Assembly (NCBI GenBank): GCA_035293965.1
Contig: DATGLW010000058.1
Location: forward strand, 1 to 32,862
Reading direction: 5' to 3'
Source: DATGLW01 sp035293965
GTDB taxonomy: Bacteria > Actinomycetota > Acidimicrobiia > Acidimicrobiales > RAAP-2
Length of the DNA: 32,862 bases
Part shown: piece after piece, positions 18,187-25,169 of the stretch
Layout of the letters: the number at the start of each line of letters is the position of its first letter
Numbering within the stretch: the stretch's first letter is position 1
Notes under the pieces: generated by a model
The model's input: only the letters and a program-made list of their open reading frames with translations
Told to the model about the DNA's origin: nothing
Databases searched by the model: none
Made by a program: the position numbers and the translations under genes

Positions 18187-18300
18187 CCCTCAGGGGTGCA
18201 CTCTTGGTCGCGTGCCCGCCCTCCCGGTTCGCCGGCTCGGCGAGGCCGGCTCGCAGCGGCGTGGCTCCCCACCGCATGTCCCCTGAGGGGGCGAACCGGG
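18187..18300 (-). promoter_or_regulatory. Interleaved inverted repeats between prs and livG
   Basis: Two perfect inverted pairs cross each other. The 10-bp arm at 18187-18196 (CCCTCAGGGG) pairs with 18280-18289. The 11-bp arm at 18223-18233 (CCCGGTTCGCC) pairs with 18290-18300. The last two arms abut each other and the prs stop codon. In the minus-strand RNA the order is B', A', B, A, which is pseudoknot topology or two mutually exclusive hairpins. It could end prs transcription or control the liv operon. A minus-strand TATCGT at 18168-18173 is a possible -10 for livG. I match no known riboswitch class. Confidence 0.5.
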
Positions 18301-19272
18301 TCAGGCGAGGTTCTCGCCGCCGAATATCCTCGAGACCGAGGTGTCCTCGAAGACGGCGTCGATGGCATCCGCGATGATCCGAGCGACCGAGAGGACCTCG
18401 AGCTTGTCGAAGCTCAGGTTCGGGTCGATCGGGAGGGTGTCGGTCACCACGACACGCGAGATCGGGGATGCCTTGAGCCGGTCGCCGGCAGGATCCGACA
18501 ACAGGCCATGGGTGGCCATGGCCCAGATCTCCGCTGCCCCGGCCTCGCGCAGGAGCTCGGCAGCGGCGCAGATGGTCCCCGCGGTGTCGATCATGTCGTC
18601 GATCAGCACGCAGTGGCGGCCGGCTACGTCACCCACCACGTGGCGGGCCTCGACCTGGTTCGCCGCACCGCGCGGCCGGGTCTTGTGGACCAGCGCCAGC
18701 TCGCAGCCGAGGTGCTGGCTGTAGCGCTCGGCCACCTTCACCCGGCCGGCGTCGGGTGCCACGACCACCACGTCGCCGTCGACGCGCTGGCGCAGGTAGC
18801 CCTCGAGCACCGGCGCTGCGGTCAGGTGGTCGAAGGGGACGTCGAAGAATCCCTGGATCTGGCCCGAGTGAAGGTCGACGCTCACCACCCGGTCGGCCCC
18901 GGCGACCGACAGCAGGTCGGCCACGAGCTTGGCGGTGATCGGCTCGCGACCGGTCGACTTGCGGTCCTGGCGGGAGTAGCCGTAGTAGGGGCACACCGCG
19001 GTGATGCGCTTGGCTGACGCCCGCTTGGCGGCGTCGATCATGATGAGCTGCTCCATCAAGGAGTCGTTCACCGGCCCGCAGTGGGTCTGGACGATGAAGA
19101 CGTCGGAGCCCCGGATGGACTTGTCGTAGCGACAGTGCATCTCGCCGTTGGCGAACTCGCGCAAGTTCGCTTCGCTGAGGGTCACCCCGAGGTGTGCGGC
19201 GATCTGCTCGGCCAGAGCCCGGTGCGCCCGCCCCGACACCAGTTCGAGGCGTCGACGGGGGATCAGCTCCAC
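18301..19272 (-). CDS. prs: Ribose-phosphate pyrophosphokinase
   Basis: Makes PRPP from ribose 5-phosphate and ATP for nucleotide, His and Trp synthesis. Its 323 residues match the family length. Visible motifs are LVSGRAHRALAEQI at the N-terminus, REFANGEMHCRYDKSIRG, the QDRKSTGREPITAKLVADLL flexible-loop region near 102, VSVDLHSGQIQGFFD, VVAPDAGRVKVAERY, and the PRPP-binding loop CVLIDDMIDTAGTI near 220. The GTG start at 19272 has no ribosome binding site but a TAGCGT box six bases upstream, suggesting a leaderless mRNA. A stem-loop separates it from glmU upstream, so it is likely an independent unit rather than a glmU-prs operon. Confidence 0.97.
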   Translation of the reverse strand: MELIPRRRLELVSGRAHRALAEQIAAHLGVTLSEANLREFANGEMHCRYDKSIRGSDVFIVQTHCGPVNDSLMEQLIMIDAAKRASAKRITAVCPYYGYSRQDRKSTGREPITAKLVADLLSVAGADRVVSVDLHSGQIQGFFDVPFDHLTAAPVLEGYLRQRVDGDVVVVAPDAGRVKVAERYSQHLGCELALVHKTRPRGAANQVEARHVVGDVAGRHCVLIDDMIDTAGTICAAAELLREAGAAEIWAMATHGLLSDPAGDRLKASPISRVVVTDTLPIDPNLSFDKLEVLSVARIIADAIDAVFEDTSVSRIFGGENLA

Positions 19273-19278
19273 GAGCCA

Positions 19279-19284
19279 ACGCTA
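19279..19284 (-). promoter_or_regulatory. Putative leaderless -10 box for prs
   Basis: Minus strand TAGCGT, six bases before the GTG start of prs. The same hexamer with the same six-base spacing precedes the divergently oriented gene at 20697. Confidence 0.5.
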
Positions 19285-19300
19285 CCGCATCGAGGGGCGA

Positions 19301-19350
19301 GCGCCGCCGGGCAGTGGCCGGTCCCGAGCTGACCCACTGCCCGCCGGCGC
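19301..19350 (-). terminator. Stem-loop after glmU
   Basis: Arms 19301-19317 and 19334-19350 are 17 bp with one mismatch, around a 16-base loop, and begin directly at the glmU stop codon (19351-19353). There is no T tract, as is common for actinobacterial intrinsic terminators. It separates glmU from the prs promoter. Confidence 0.65.
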
Positions 19351-20451
19351 TCAGGCGCCGGCCGCAGGGAGGACCGCCCCGGGAGCCACGACCTCCCCGT
19401 CGGGGACGACCGCCCCGGGGCCGAGGGTGACGAACGGGCCGACGACGGCCCGGGCCCCGATGACGGCGTCGGTGGCGGCGCAGGGGCCGACCTTCGCGCC
19501 CTCGCCGACCGAGGTGTCCTGGAGCACAGCGTGGGGACCGATCTCCGCGCCCTCGCCCACCGTGCACTCGCCGCGTAGCACCACGCCGGGGAGCAGCGAG
19601 ACGTCCGGGGCCAGCCGCACGCCCGCGTCGACGTAGGTCCGCTCGGGGTCCCACATGGTGACTCCCTTGCGCATCCACCGCTCGTTGATCCGATCGCGCA
19701 GCTCCGCCTCGGCCACCGCCAGCTGGGCGCGATCGTTGACCCCCGCCGCCTCCATGGGGTCGTCGAGGACGAGGGACTGCACCCGGTAGCCGGCCTCGTA
19801 GAGGACGGCCGCCACGTCGGTCAGGTAGTACTCGCCCTGCGCGTTCGACGGGCTGAGCCGGCGCAAGGCGGGCGCGAGCAGGCTCCGGCGGAAGCAGTAG
19901 ATCGACGTGTTCACCTCGCGGATGGCACGCTCTTCCACGGTGGCGTCGCTCTCCTCGACGACTCGGGCCACCATGCCGTCGCGCCCGTGGACGATCCGCC
20001 CGTAGCCGGCGGGCTCGTGCACCTCGGCGGTGAGCAGCGTCGCACCGGCGTCGTGCTGGCGGTGGAACCTGACCAGGGAAGCCAGGGTCGGTGGCCGCAG
20101 GAGGGGCGTGTCACCGGGCAGGACGACCACGTCGCCGTCGTCGGCGTCGTTCTCCGGCAGGCCGGTCAACGCCACCGCCGTGGCATCGCCGGTGCCCCGC
20201 TGGGCCGGCTGCTCGACGAACTGGATCTCGAGGTCGCTCGGTGCCAGGTCGACGAGCGTCTTGGTCACCCACTCACCTCGGTGGCCCACGACCACCACCA
20301 CCCGGTCCACCCGCAGCGCGGCCAGGGCGTCGAGGACGTGGAGCACCATCGGCCGCCCACACAGGAGGTGCAGGGGCTTCGGGCGGCTCGAGCGCATCCG
20401 GGTGCCTTCGCCAGCGGCGAGCACGACGGCCGAGAGCGGTCGGGCAGTCAC
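19351..20451 (-). CDS. glmU: GlmU-type uridylyltransferase, C-terminally short
   Basis: UDP-GlcNAc pathway enzyme, 366 residues against roughly 450-495 for bifunctional GlmU. The uridylyltransferase domain is intact. It has VVLAAGEGTRMRSSRPKPLH near residue 9, GTGDATAVAL, VVLPGDTPLLRP, EVNTSIYCF and LTDVAAVLYEAGY, followed by GVNDRAQLAVAEAELRDR. The left-handed beta helix begins (YVDAGVRLAPDVSLLPGVVLRGE) but stops after the segment GPFVTLGPGAVVP. The acetyltransferase region FVEVKN...HLTYVGDA is absent, and the Arg of the usual YLRPG is Gly here. Only 78 bases separate the stop from the prs start, so no broken remainder exists downstream. The GTG start has GGGAGA about ten bases upstream. It is probably only a uridylyltransferase. 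Confidence 0.9.
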   Translation of the reverse strand: MTARPLSAVVLAAGEGTRMRSSRPKPLHLLCGRPMVLHVLDALAALRVDRVVVVVGHRGEWVTKTLVDLAPSDLEIQFVEQPAQRGTGDATAVALTGLPENDADDGDVVVLPGDTPLLRPPTLASLVRFHRQHDAGATLLTAEVHEPAGYGRIVHGRDGMVARVVEESDATVEERAIREVNTSIYCFRRSLLAPALRRLSPSNAQGEYYLTDVAAVLYEAGYRVQSLVLDDPMEAAGVNDRAQLAVAEAELRDRINERWMRKGVTMWDPERTYVDAGVRLAPDVSLLPGVVLRGECTVGEGAEIGPHAVLQDTSVGEGAKVGPCAATDAVIGARAVVGPFVTLGPGAVVPDGEVVAPGAVLPAAGA

Positions 20452-20496
20452 GCGCTCATTCTCTCCCAGCCGGCCGAACGGGGCGTGCCATCGCCC

Positions 20497-20594
20497 GCGG
20501 CCCGAGTCCCCGAGTGCTGGCGGCCCGAATGCCCGAGTCCCCGAGTGCCCGCGGCCCGAATGCCCGTGTGCGCGGATGCCGGTGTGCGCGGATG
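20497..20594. repeat. Degenerate intergenic repeats between glmU and the 20697 gene
   Basis: Units starting GCGGCCCGA lie at 20497, 20520 and 20551, and carry short CCCGAGT duplications inside them. A 16-bp direct repeat GTGTGCGCGGATGCCG follows at 20566 and 20582. The 20452-20684 divergent intergenic stretch holds nothing else that I can name apart from the -10 at its right end. Confidence 0.6.
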
Positions 20595-20684
20595 AGCCTG
20601 CAGGGGGCCGGGGCCGGTGGAACCGGGCAGGTGGTCGCCCGGGCTGCAGCGGACCCCGGCGACAGGCGGCACGCCTCGGGTCGG

Positions 20685-20690
20685 TAGCGT
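20685..20690 (+). promoter_or_regulatory. Putative leaderless -10 box for 20697 gene
   Basis: TAGCGT, six bases before the GTG at 20697, with no ribosome binding site in between. Arrangement identical to prs on the other strand. Confidence 0.5.
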
Positions 20691-20696
20691 GTCGCC

Positions 20697-21209
20697 GTGC
20701 GCCGCATGCTGTTCTCGCGCCGAGCGCTCCTCTTGCACGCCATCCTCGCCGTCGTGGTGCCGGCGTTCTCCCTCCTGTGCGCCTGGCAGGTGCGCCGGGC
20801 GCTGTCGGGCAACGAGCTCAGCTGGGCGTATGTCTTCGAGTGGCCACTCTTCGCCGGCTACGCCGTCTACCTGTGGTGGAGGCTGGTCCGCGAGATCGGC
20901 GTGGAGGGCGACGAGCGCGCCGCCGTGGGCGCCACCTCCTCCCTGGTGGGCACTGCAGGGGACCCGTCGGCACCCGCGAACACCGGTGCCGAGCCGGCCG
21001 CCGCCGGCGTGCTCGGTGCCGCGACCGGCGGGCCGGCGGTGGCCGACGTGGGCGCGGCGGTCCACACGCCGGAGCCGCTGCCTTCGGGCGCCAGCGAGGC
21101 CGGCGGCGACGTGGCGGAGGACACCGACGAGGACCTTGCCGCCTACAACCGGTACCTGGCCGAGCTCAACGCCGGCAACGTTCCCAAGCGGTGGGGGGCC
21201 CGCCGCTGA
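20697..21209 (+). CDS. Conserved actinobacterial two-TM membrane protein
   Basis: A 170-residue protein of a family widespread in actinobacteria that is often labelled a glucitol-operon (GutM-like) regulator, in my view without support. The first hydrophobic segment is LLLHAILAVVVPAFSLLCAW (about 11-30), followed by the conserved QVRRALSGNELSWAYVFEWPLFAGYAVYLWWRLVRE region with a second membrane segment. A long Ala/Gly/Pro-rich linker (about 75-140) leads to the conserved tail DEDLAAYNRYLAELNAG. No catalytic motif is visible. The function is unknown. It is divergent from glmU and probably translated from a leaderless mRNA, since TAGCGT lies six bases before the GTG. Confidence 0.8.
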   Translation: MRRMLFSRRALLLHAILAVVVPAFSLLCAWQVRRALSGNELSWAYVFEWPLFAGYAVYLWWRLVREIGVEGDERAAVGATSSLVGTAGDPSAPANTGAEPAAAGVLGAATGGPAVADVGAAVHTPEPLPSGASEAGGDVAEDTDEDLAAYNRYLAELNAGNVPKRWGARR

Positions 21210-21305
21210 GCCTGCGCCCTGGGCCCTCGCCCGGTCCTCCGGCTTGTGGCCCGTCCCAACCGGTGCACGGCCATCGGCGAGTGAGGCGCCTGGCGAGGGG
21301 CTGGG

Positions 21306-21378
21306 TTCCGGGGGGAGGGCTCGAACCTCCAACATCCGGCTCCAAAGGCCGACGTTCTGCCGATTGAACTACCCCGGA
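21306..21378 (-). tRNA. tRNA-Gln (UUG anticodon)
   Basis: The minus strand folds into a complete cloverleaf of 73 bases. The acceptor TCCGGGG pairs with CCCCGGA, the D stem is GTTC/GAAC, and the anticodon stem TCGGC/GCCGG carries the loop CTTTGGA, giving the anticodon TTG. The T arm is GGAGG-TTCGAGC-CCTCC. The discriminator base is A and CCA is not encoded (the next bases are CCC), so CCA must be added by the nucleotidyltransferase. A TACGCG about 13 bases upstream (21392-21397) is a plausible -10. Confidence 0.97.
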
Positions 21379-21746
21379 ATCGCCCTCCACGCGTAGCACA
21401 CCCCAGGCGCACCTCGGCGCCCGGGCGGAGCCGGAGCGGCGCCGGTGCCCCGGGCGGAACCGCTTCGAGGTAGGCGACGCGCCAGGGGATAGGCCCGTGG
21501 CGCAGCGGGGCAACACGCCATGGAACCAGGCGCGCCCTTGCGCAGCTCCTGACCCACCGACCTGCCGCTTCTTCGAAATTCCTTACGCTGATCCTCGACC
21601 CTGGGCGGCGCGACCCGAGCAAGATGTGGCCATCGGGTCCAGGAGGCCGGAAGGAGCGACATGGGGCTCACCCAGCCCGCACGCGCAGTGTGGCCCGCAC
21701 GCGCAGTGTGGCCCGCACGCGAGGTCCAGGCGCTGCGGAGGCAACC
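21379..21746. other. Intergenic region with regulator promoter candidate
   Basis: A gene-free stretch of 368 bases between tRNA-Gln and the response regulator. It is locally AT-richer around 21565-21590 (TTCTTCGAAATTCCTTACGCT). The TACGCT at 21584-21589 is a possible -10 for the two-component operon, giving a leader of about 150 bases. GCGCCA at 21479 and TGGCGC at 21498 can form a small hairpin. The 18-bp tandem repeat described separately lies in the leader. Confidence 0.4.
21675..21721. repeat. 18-bp tandem repeat upstream of response regulator
   Basis: Two perfect copies of GCCCGCACGCGCAGTGTG at 21675 and 21693 and an 11-base third copy at 21711. They lie 26 bases or more before the regulator GTG at 21747. 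They could be direct-repeat binding sites for the OmpR-type regulator itself, or a neutral duplication. Confidence 0.75.
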
Positions 21747-22424
21747 GTGCCGCTGAGGGTCCTCGTGGTCGACGACGACCCGGCCGTGTCCGCGTCCTTG
21801 GACCGAGCACTGCGCCTCGAGGGCTACGAGGTGTCGACAGCAGCCACCGGCGGTGGTGCCCTGCAGGCCCTGAGCCGTGGCACGACCGACGCCGTCGTGC
21901 TCGATCTCCAACTGCCCGACCTCGACGGTGTGGAGGTGTGCCGCCGGATGCGCCGGTCAGGTGACGACACGCCGGTCCTGATGCTGACCGCGCGCGACGC
22001 CGTCGGCGACCGGGTGAGCGGGCTCGACGCCGGGGCTGACGACTACCTGGTCAAGCCCTTCGCCCTCGCGGAGCTGCTGGCCCGCCTGCGCGCGCTGCTG
22101 CGACGGCGCGTGGGGGCCGAGGGCGAGGTTCTCCGCTTCGGGGACCTGAGCCTCGACCTCGCGACCCGGGAGGCATACCGGGGTGAGCGGCTCTTCACGC
22201 TGACTCGCATCGAGTTCGACCTCCTCGAGCTCTTCCTGCGCCACCCCCGGCAAGTGCTCACCCGCGAGCTCATCCTCGATCGGGTGTGGGGCTACGACTT
22301 CGACTCGGGGACGAACTCCCTTGCCGTGTACATCGGCTACCTCCGCCGAAAGACCGAGGCCGGCGGCGAGCCCCGCCTCATCCACACTGTGCGGGGCATC
22401 GGCTACGTCCTGAAGGCGTCGTGA
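21747..22424 (+). CDS. OmpR-family response regulator (MprA-like)
   Basis: DNA-binding response regulator of 225 residues, partner of the next gene. The receiver domain (about 3-115) has the acidic cluster at Asp9-Asp11, phosphoacceptor Asp53 in VVLDLQLPDLDG, Thr81 in MLTARD and Lys103 in YLVKPF. The C-terminal winged-helix domain (about 130-225) has LTRIEFDLLELFLRHPRQVLTR, ILDRVWGYDFDSGTNSLAVY and the HTVRGIGYVLK end. The start was set at GTG 21747 because a GGAGG site lies five bases upstream. A longer frame to 21624 would translate the 18-bp repeat and is rejected. It resembles MprA/PrrA-type regulators of envelope stress; the signal is unknown. Confidence 0.95.
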   Translation: MPLRVLVVDDDPAVSASLDRALRLEGYEVSTAATGGGALQALSRGTTDAVVLDLQLPDLDGVEVCRRMRRSGDDTPVLMLTARDAVGDRVSGLDAGADDYLVKPFALAELLARLRALLRRRVGAEGEVLRFGDLSLDLATREAYRGERLFTLTRIEFDLLELFLRHPRQVLTRELILDRVWGYDFDSGTNSLAVYIGYLRRKTEAGGEPRLIHTVRGIGYVLKAS

Positions 22425-22452
22425 CCGCCCCGCAGGATCGGGAACGGGCGCC

Positions 22453-23994
22453 ATGACCGCCGCGAGGCACCCGGGGCAGGAGGCCGTCGAGCGCGGGGAC
22501 CGTCGATCGGGCGGCAGGCCGAGCGGCCGGTGGCAGCGCCTGCTGCGGCGCGCCGCCGCCAGCAGGTGGGCCTCCTGGTGGCAGGAGCGCACCGCCACCT
22601 TCCGGACCCGCCTGGTGCTGGCCGCCACCGTGGCTGTCGTGGTGGCAGTGCTCGCCGCGGTGAGCGCCGCCTACCTTGCCTCGCGCAACGCCCTCGTCGG
22701 CTCCGTCGACGGCTCGCTGTCTGCTACCGCGGAGCGGGTCCTCACCTCCCAGCTGCGGCTCGATCTCACCGACACCCTCGGCATCAGGCCCCAGATCGTG
22801 ACCGCGGGCGGCCTCCCGATCGTGTCGGGCAACCTGCCCGTGGACCAGGGCGTGCTGGCGGTGGCCAACGGCCAGCGCGGGCGCTACTTCGCCACCATCA
22901 CCGTGGGGGGCTCCCAGCTGCGCCAGCTCGTCGTGCCCCTGCCCGCCGGCACCCGGATCGGCGGCTCGCCCTTCATCGGCCCGGTCGTGCTCTCCCCGCC
23001 CGGCGGGGCTCTCCAGCTCGCCACTCCCATGACCGGGGTCAACCACCAGCTCGGTCGCCTCGGCCTGGTGCTGGTGCTCGTCGCCCTTGCAGGCGTGGTG
23101 CTGGCCGTGCTGCTCGGGTGGCTCGTGGCCAGAGCCGCTCTCGTCCCGCTCGACTCGTTGACCGCCGGCGTCGAGCACCTGGCGCTCACCACCGACGTGT
23201 CCGAGCGCCTCGACCCCGGCGGGGAGGACGAGCTCGGCCGGCTCCGGCGAGCCTTCAACCGGCTGCTCGCGGCCCTGGAGCGCTCGCGCGAGCAGCAACG
23301 CCAGCTGGTCCTCGACGCCGCCCACGAGTTGCGGACCCCGCTGACCAGCCTGCGGACCAACCTGGAAGTGGCCCGCCGCCTCGAAGAGCTTCCCCCCGAG
23401 GACCGCCGCGTCTTGGTCGACGACGTCCTCACCCAGCTCGAGGAGCTCACGGACCTGGTGAGCGACCTGGCAGAGCTCGCCCGGGGCGAGCAGCCCCAGC
23501 ACGACCGCGAGCGCTTCCGACTCGACCAGCTCGTGGAGGACGCCGTCGCCCTCGCACGCACCCACGGGCGGCACCGGGGGGTCGAGCTCCGCCTGGTCGC
23601 CTCCCCCACCTGGGTCGAGGGCAGCCCCGACCGCATCGGCAGGGCGGTCGGGAACCTGCTCGACAACGCCCTCAAGTGGAGCCCCGAGGGCACGGCGGTA
23701 GAGGTGACCTGCGCCTCGGGCACCGTCACCGTGCGCGACCACGGACCGGGCGTCGCCGAGGAGGACCTGCCCCACATCTTCGACCGCTTCTACCGCGCCC
23801 CTTCTTCGCGGGGCCTGCCCGGCTCCGGGCTCGGGCTCGCCATCGTCGCCCAGGTGGCGGAGGCCGAGGGCGGGTCGGTGGCAGCCGGTCAGGCGGAGGG
23901 GGGCGGGGCTCGCTTCACCCTCGCGTTCCCGCCTCTGGCGCCCCCGCCCTCTGAGGGCAGCGATGGGTCGAACGGGTCGGGGCAGGCGGGCTGA
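22453..23994 (+). CDS. Sensor histidine kinase (MprB-like)
   Basis: Membrane sensor kinase of 513 residues. An Arg-rich N-terminus precedes membrane segment one (about 53-76). An extracytoplasmic sensor region (about 77-194) and membrane segment two (about 196-226, LGLVLVLVALAGVVLAVLLG) follow. A HAMP linker comes next, and the H box LVLDAAHELRTPLTSLRTN has the phosphorylated His at 291. The N box is NLLDNALKWSPEG, and the G boxes are RDHGPGVAEEDLPHIFDRFYR and GSGLGLAIVAQV. The H-box sequence is very close to mycobacterial MprB. It is 28 bases downstream of the regulator, with a weak GGGAACGGG before the ATG. The C-terminal 20 residues are low-complexity. The signal sensed cannot be inferred. 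Confidence 0.95.
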   Translation: MTAARHPGQEAVERGDRRSGGRPSGRWQRLLRRAAASRWASWWQERTATFRTRLVLAATVAVVVAVLAAVSAAYLASRNALVGSVDGSLSATAERVLTSQLRLDLTDTLGIRPQIVTAGGLPIVSGNLPVDQGVLAVANGQRGRYFATITVGGSQLRQLVVPLPAGTRIGGSPFIGPVVLSPPGGALQLATPMTGVNHQLGRLGLVLVLVALAGVVLAVLLGWLVARAALVPLDSLTAGVEHLALTTDVSERLDPGGEDELGRLRRAFNRLLAALERSREQQRQLVLDAAHELRTPLTSLRTNLEVARRLEELPPEDRRVLVDDVLTQLEELTDLVSDLAELARGEQPQHDRERFRLDQLVEDAVALARTHGRHRGVELRLVASPTWVEGSPDRIGRAVGNLLDNALKWSPEGTAVEVTCASGTVTVRDHGPGVAEEDLPHIFDRFYRAPSSRGLPGSGLGLAIVAQVAEAEGGSVAAGQAEGGGARFTLAFPPLAPPPSEGSDGSNGSGQAG

Positions 23995-24090
23995 ACCGTA
24001 CGCGGTGCGCGACGGTGGCCTCGCAGCATGCGGCGCCGACCCTGTCCTGCACGGTTCGGCCGGCTCCTCGACGGCCGGGTGCGCCCTGAT

Positions 24091-24141
24091 GGCGTCCCCG
24101 CCGGTGCCGCCGAGGCCGGCACCGCATGGCGGCGGGACGCC
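24091..24141 (+). terminator. Two-part stem-loop after histidine kinase
   Basis: The outer arms GGCGTCCC (24091-24098) and GGGACGCC (24134-24141) enclose the inner arms CGGTGCC (24102-24108) and GGCACCG (24118-24124). There is no T tract. It lies between the kinase and the bS22 promoter and probably ends the two-component transcript. Confidence 0.5.
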
Positions 24142-24150
24142 GGTGCCAGC

Positions 24151-24156
24151 TAGCCT
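24151..24156 (+). promoter_or_regulatory. Putative leaderless -10 box for bS22 gene
   Basis: TAGCCT, ten bases before the ATG at 24167. No ribosome binding site lies between them. Confidence 0.5.
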
Positions 24157-24166
24157 CCCGCACGAC

Positions 24167-24265
24167 ATGGGATCGCTCATCAAGAAGCGCCGGAAGCGCA
24201 TGCGCAAGAAGAAGCACAAGAAGATGCTCAAGGCGACCCGCTGGCAAAGGCGGGCCGGAAAGTAG
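24167..24265 (+). CDS. Small ribosomal subunit protein bS22 (microprotein)
   Basis: A 32-residue, extremely basic protein starting MGSLIKKRRKRMRKKKHKKM and ending in WQRRAGK. It matches, from memory, the actinobacterial bS22 seen in Mycobacterium smegmatis ribosome structures (33 residues, starting MGSVIKKRRKRM), also annotated as an AURKAIP1/COX24-domain protein. In the ribosome it sits in the small subunit near the decoding region. The frame is open for 68 codons upstream, but that extension is proline-rich intergenic sequence and contains the terminator hairpin. The start at 24167 fits the family and the -10 box. It is convergent with ispE across a shared terminator. Confidence 0.93.
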   Translation: MGSLIKKRRKRMRKKKHKKMLKATRWQRRAGK

Positions 24266-24278
24266 CACCGACCAGAGG

Positions 24279-24306
24279 CGGACCGAGCGCCTAGCCGCTC
24301 GGTCCG
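24279..24306. terminator. Bidirectional terminator between bS22 and ispE
   Basis: A perfect 11-bp stem (24279-24289 with 24296-24306, CGGACCGAGCG) around a six-base loop. The loop contains the ispE stop codon (24291-24293). Convergent genes end on both sides, so it can serve both directions. Confidence 0.75.
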
Positions 24307-25169
24307 TCCCAACCGGCGGGGACCGTGTGAGCCTCGACGAGGTGCCCATGGCCCCCATCCGGAGGCCCGAGCTCGATCGAGCCCCTGCCGTCGAGGCCGA
24401 ACTCGGCGAGGGTCCCCTCGACGAACCAGGTCGAGCCGCTGCCTGCCAGCACCGGGCGACGGCCGGTCACCTCCGCCAGCAGGTCGCGCCACGCGGCGAG
24501 CCTCGGTTCGACCTCGAGCGCGGCCACCTCGAGGTCGTTGCGAACCGAAAGCCCCCGGGCCTCACCCGGACCCCGGGAGTCGTCGGCGCCTGCCCGCCGG
24601 CCCGCCGCAGTCGCCGAACGGGCGTCGAAGCGCCGGTAGACGGCGCCGGTGTCGACGCCGAAGGGGGGGACGAGCAGGACGAACGACCTCGCCTCGAAGG
24701 GAAGCGGGGTCACCCGCTCGCCGAGGCCCTCCACCATCGCACGCCCACCGGTCACGCAGAACGGCACGTCGGCACCGAGCGAGGCCGCCACGGCCGGATC
24801 GTGGCACCCCGCCCATCGGAGCACCGCCGCCGCGTCGGCCGAGCCTCCGCCCAGGCCGCCGCCGACAGGGATCCCCTTGACCACGTGCACCCTCGCCCGG
24901 CGCCCGACCGCCTCGAGCGCCCGGTGGACGAGGTTGGTGGGCCCCGACGGCACCTCCTCGGCCCGCGAGCCGGGGGAGGCCTCGAGCACGAGTCCCTCGC
25001 CGCCCGGCTCGATCCGCAGCACGTCGGCGAGGTCGAGCGCCACCATCTCGGCCCGCAGGTCGTGGTACCCGTCGGGCCGACGGCCTTCGACCACGAGCGA
25101 CAGCGTCAGCTTGGCCGGGGCCACGACGACGATCGGCCGGCCGCTCAGCGGACCCCTCCGGTTCCCCAT
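24291..25169 (-). CDS. ispE: 4-diphosphocytidyl-2-C-methyl-D-erythritol kinase
   Basis: GHMP kinase of the non-mevalonate isoprenoid pathway, phosphorylating CDP-ME. In its 292 residues the N-terminal VVAPAKLTLSLVVEGRRPDGYHDL carries the substrate-contacting Lys and DGYH motifs (from residue 14). The ATP loop is GIPVGGGLGGGSADAAAVL near 100, with DVPFCVTGGRAMVEGLGE after it and a C-terminal VLAGSGSTWFV motif III. The ATG at 25169 lies 25 bases inside the end of rsmA, the usual rsmA-ispE overlap in actinobacteria. Another in-frame GTG just before the AKLTLSL motif is less likely. The stop codon lies in the loop of a bidirectional terminator. Confidence 0.96.
   Translation of the reverse strand: MGNRRGPLSGRPIVVVAPAKLTLSLVVEGRRPDGYHDLRAEMVALDLADVLRIEPGGEGLVLEASPGSRAEEVPSGPTNLVHRALEAVGRRARVHVVKGIPVGGGLGGGSADAAAVLRWAGCHDPAVAASLGADVPFCVTGGRAMVEGLGERVTPLPFEARSFVLLVPPFGVDTGAVYRRFDARSATAAGRRAGADDSRGPGEARGLSVRNDLEVAALEVEPRLAAWRDLLAEVTGRRPVLAGSGSTWFVEGTLAEFGLDGRGSIELGPPDGGHGHLVEAHTVPAGWDGPSG

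Noticed and set aside
18096..18300. Known riboswitch (guanidine, SAM, TPP, cobalamin, glycine) upstream of livG
   Set aside because: None of the consensus cores I know is recognisable; only the inverted repeats are clear.
19273..19350. A frameshifted remainder of the GlmU acetyltransferase domain downstream
   Set aside because: Only 78 bases remain and they form a hairpin and the prs promoter. No frame resembles the missing domain.
21624..21746. N-terminal extension of the response regulator from ATG 21624
   Set aside because: It would translate the 18-bp repeat into low-complexity sequence, while GTG 21747 has an ideal GGAGG site and matches the family start.
22378..24492. A 704-codon minus-strand open frame opposite the histidine kinase
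   Set aside because: It is antisense to a kinase with complete H, N and G boxes, and its composition is that of a shadow.
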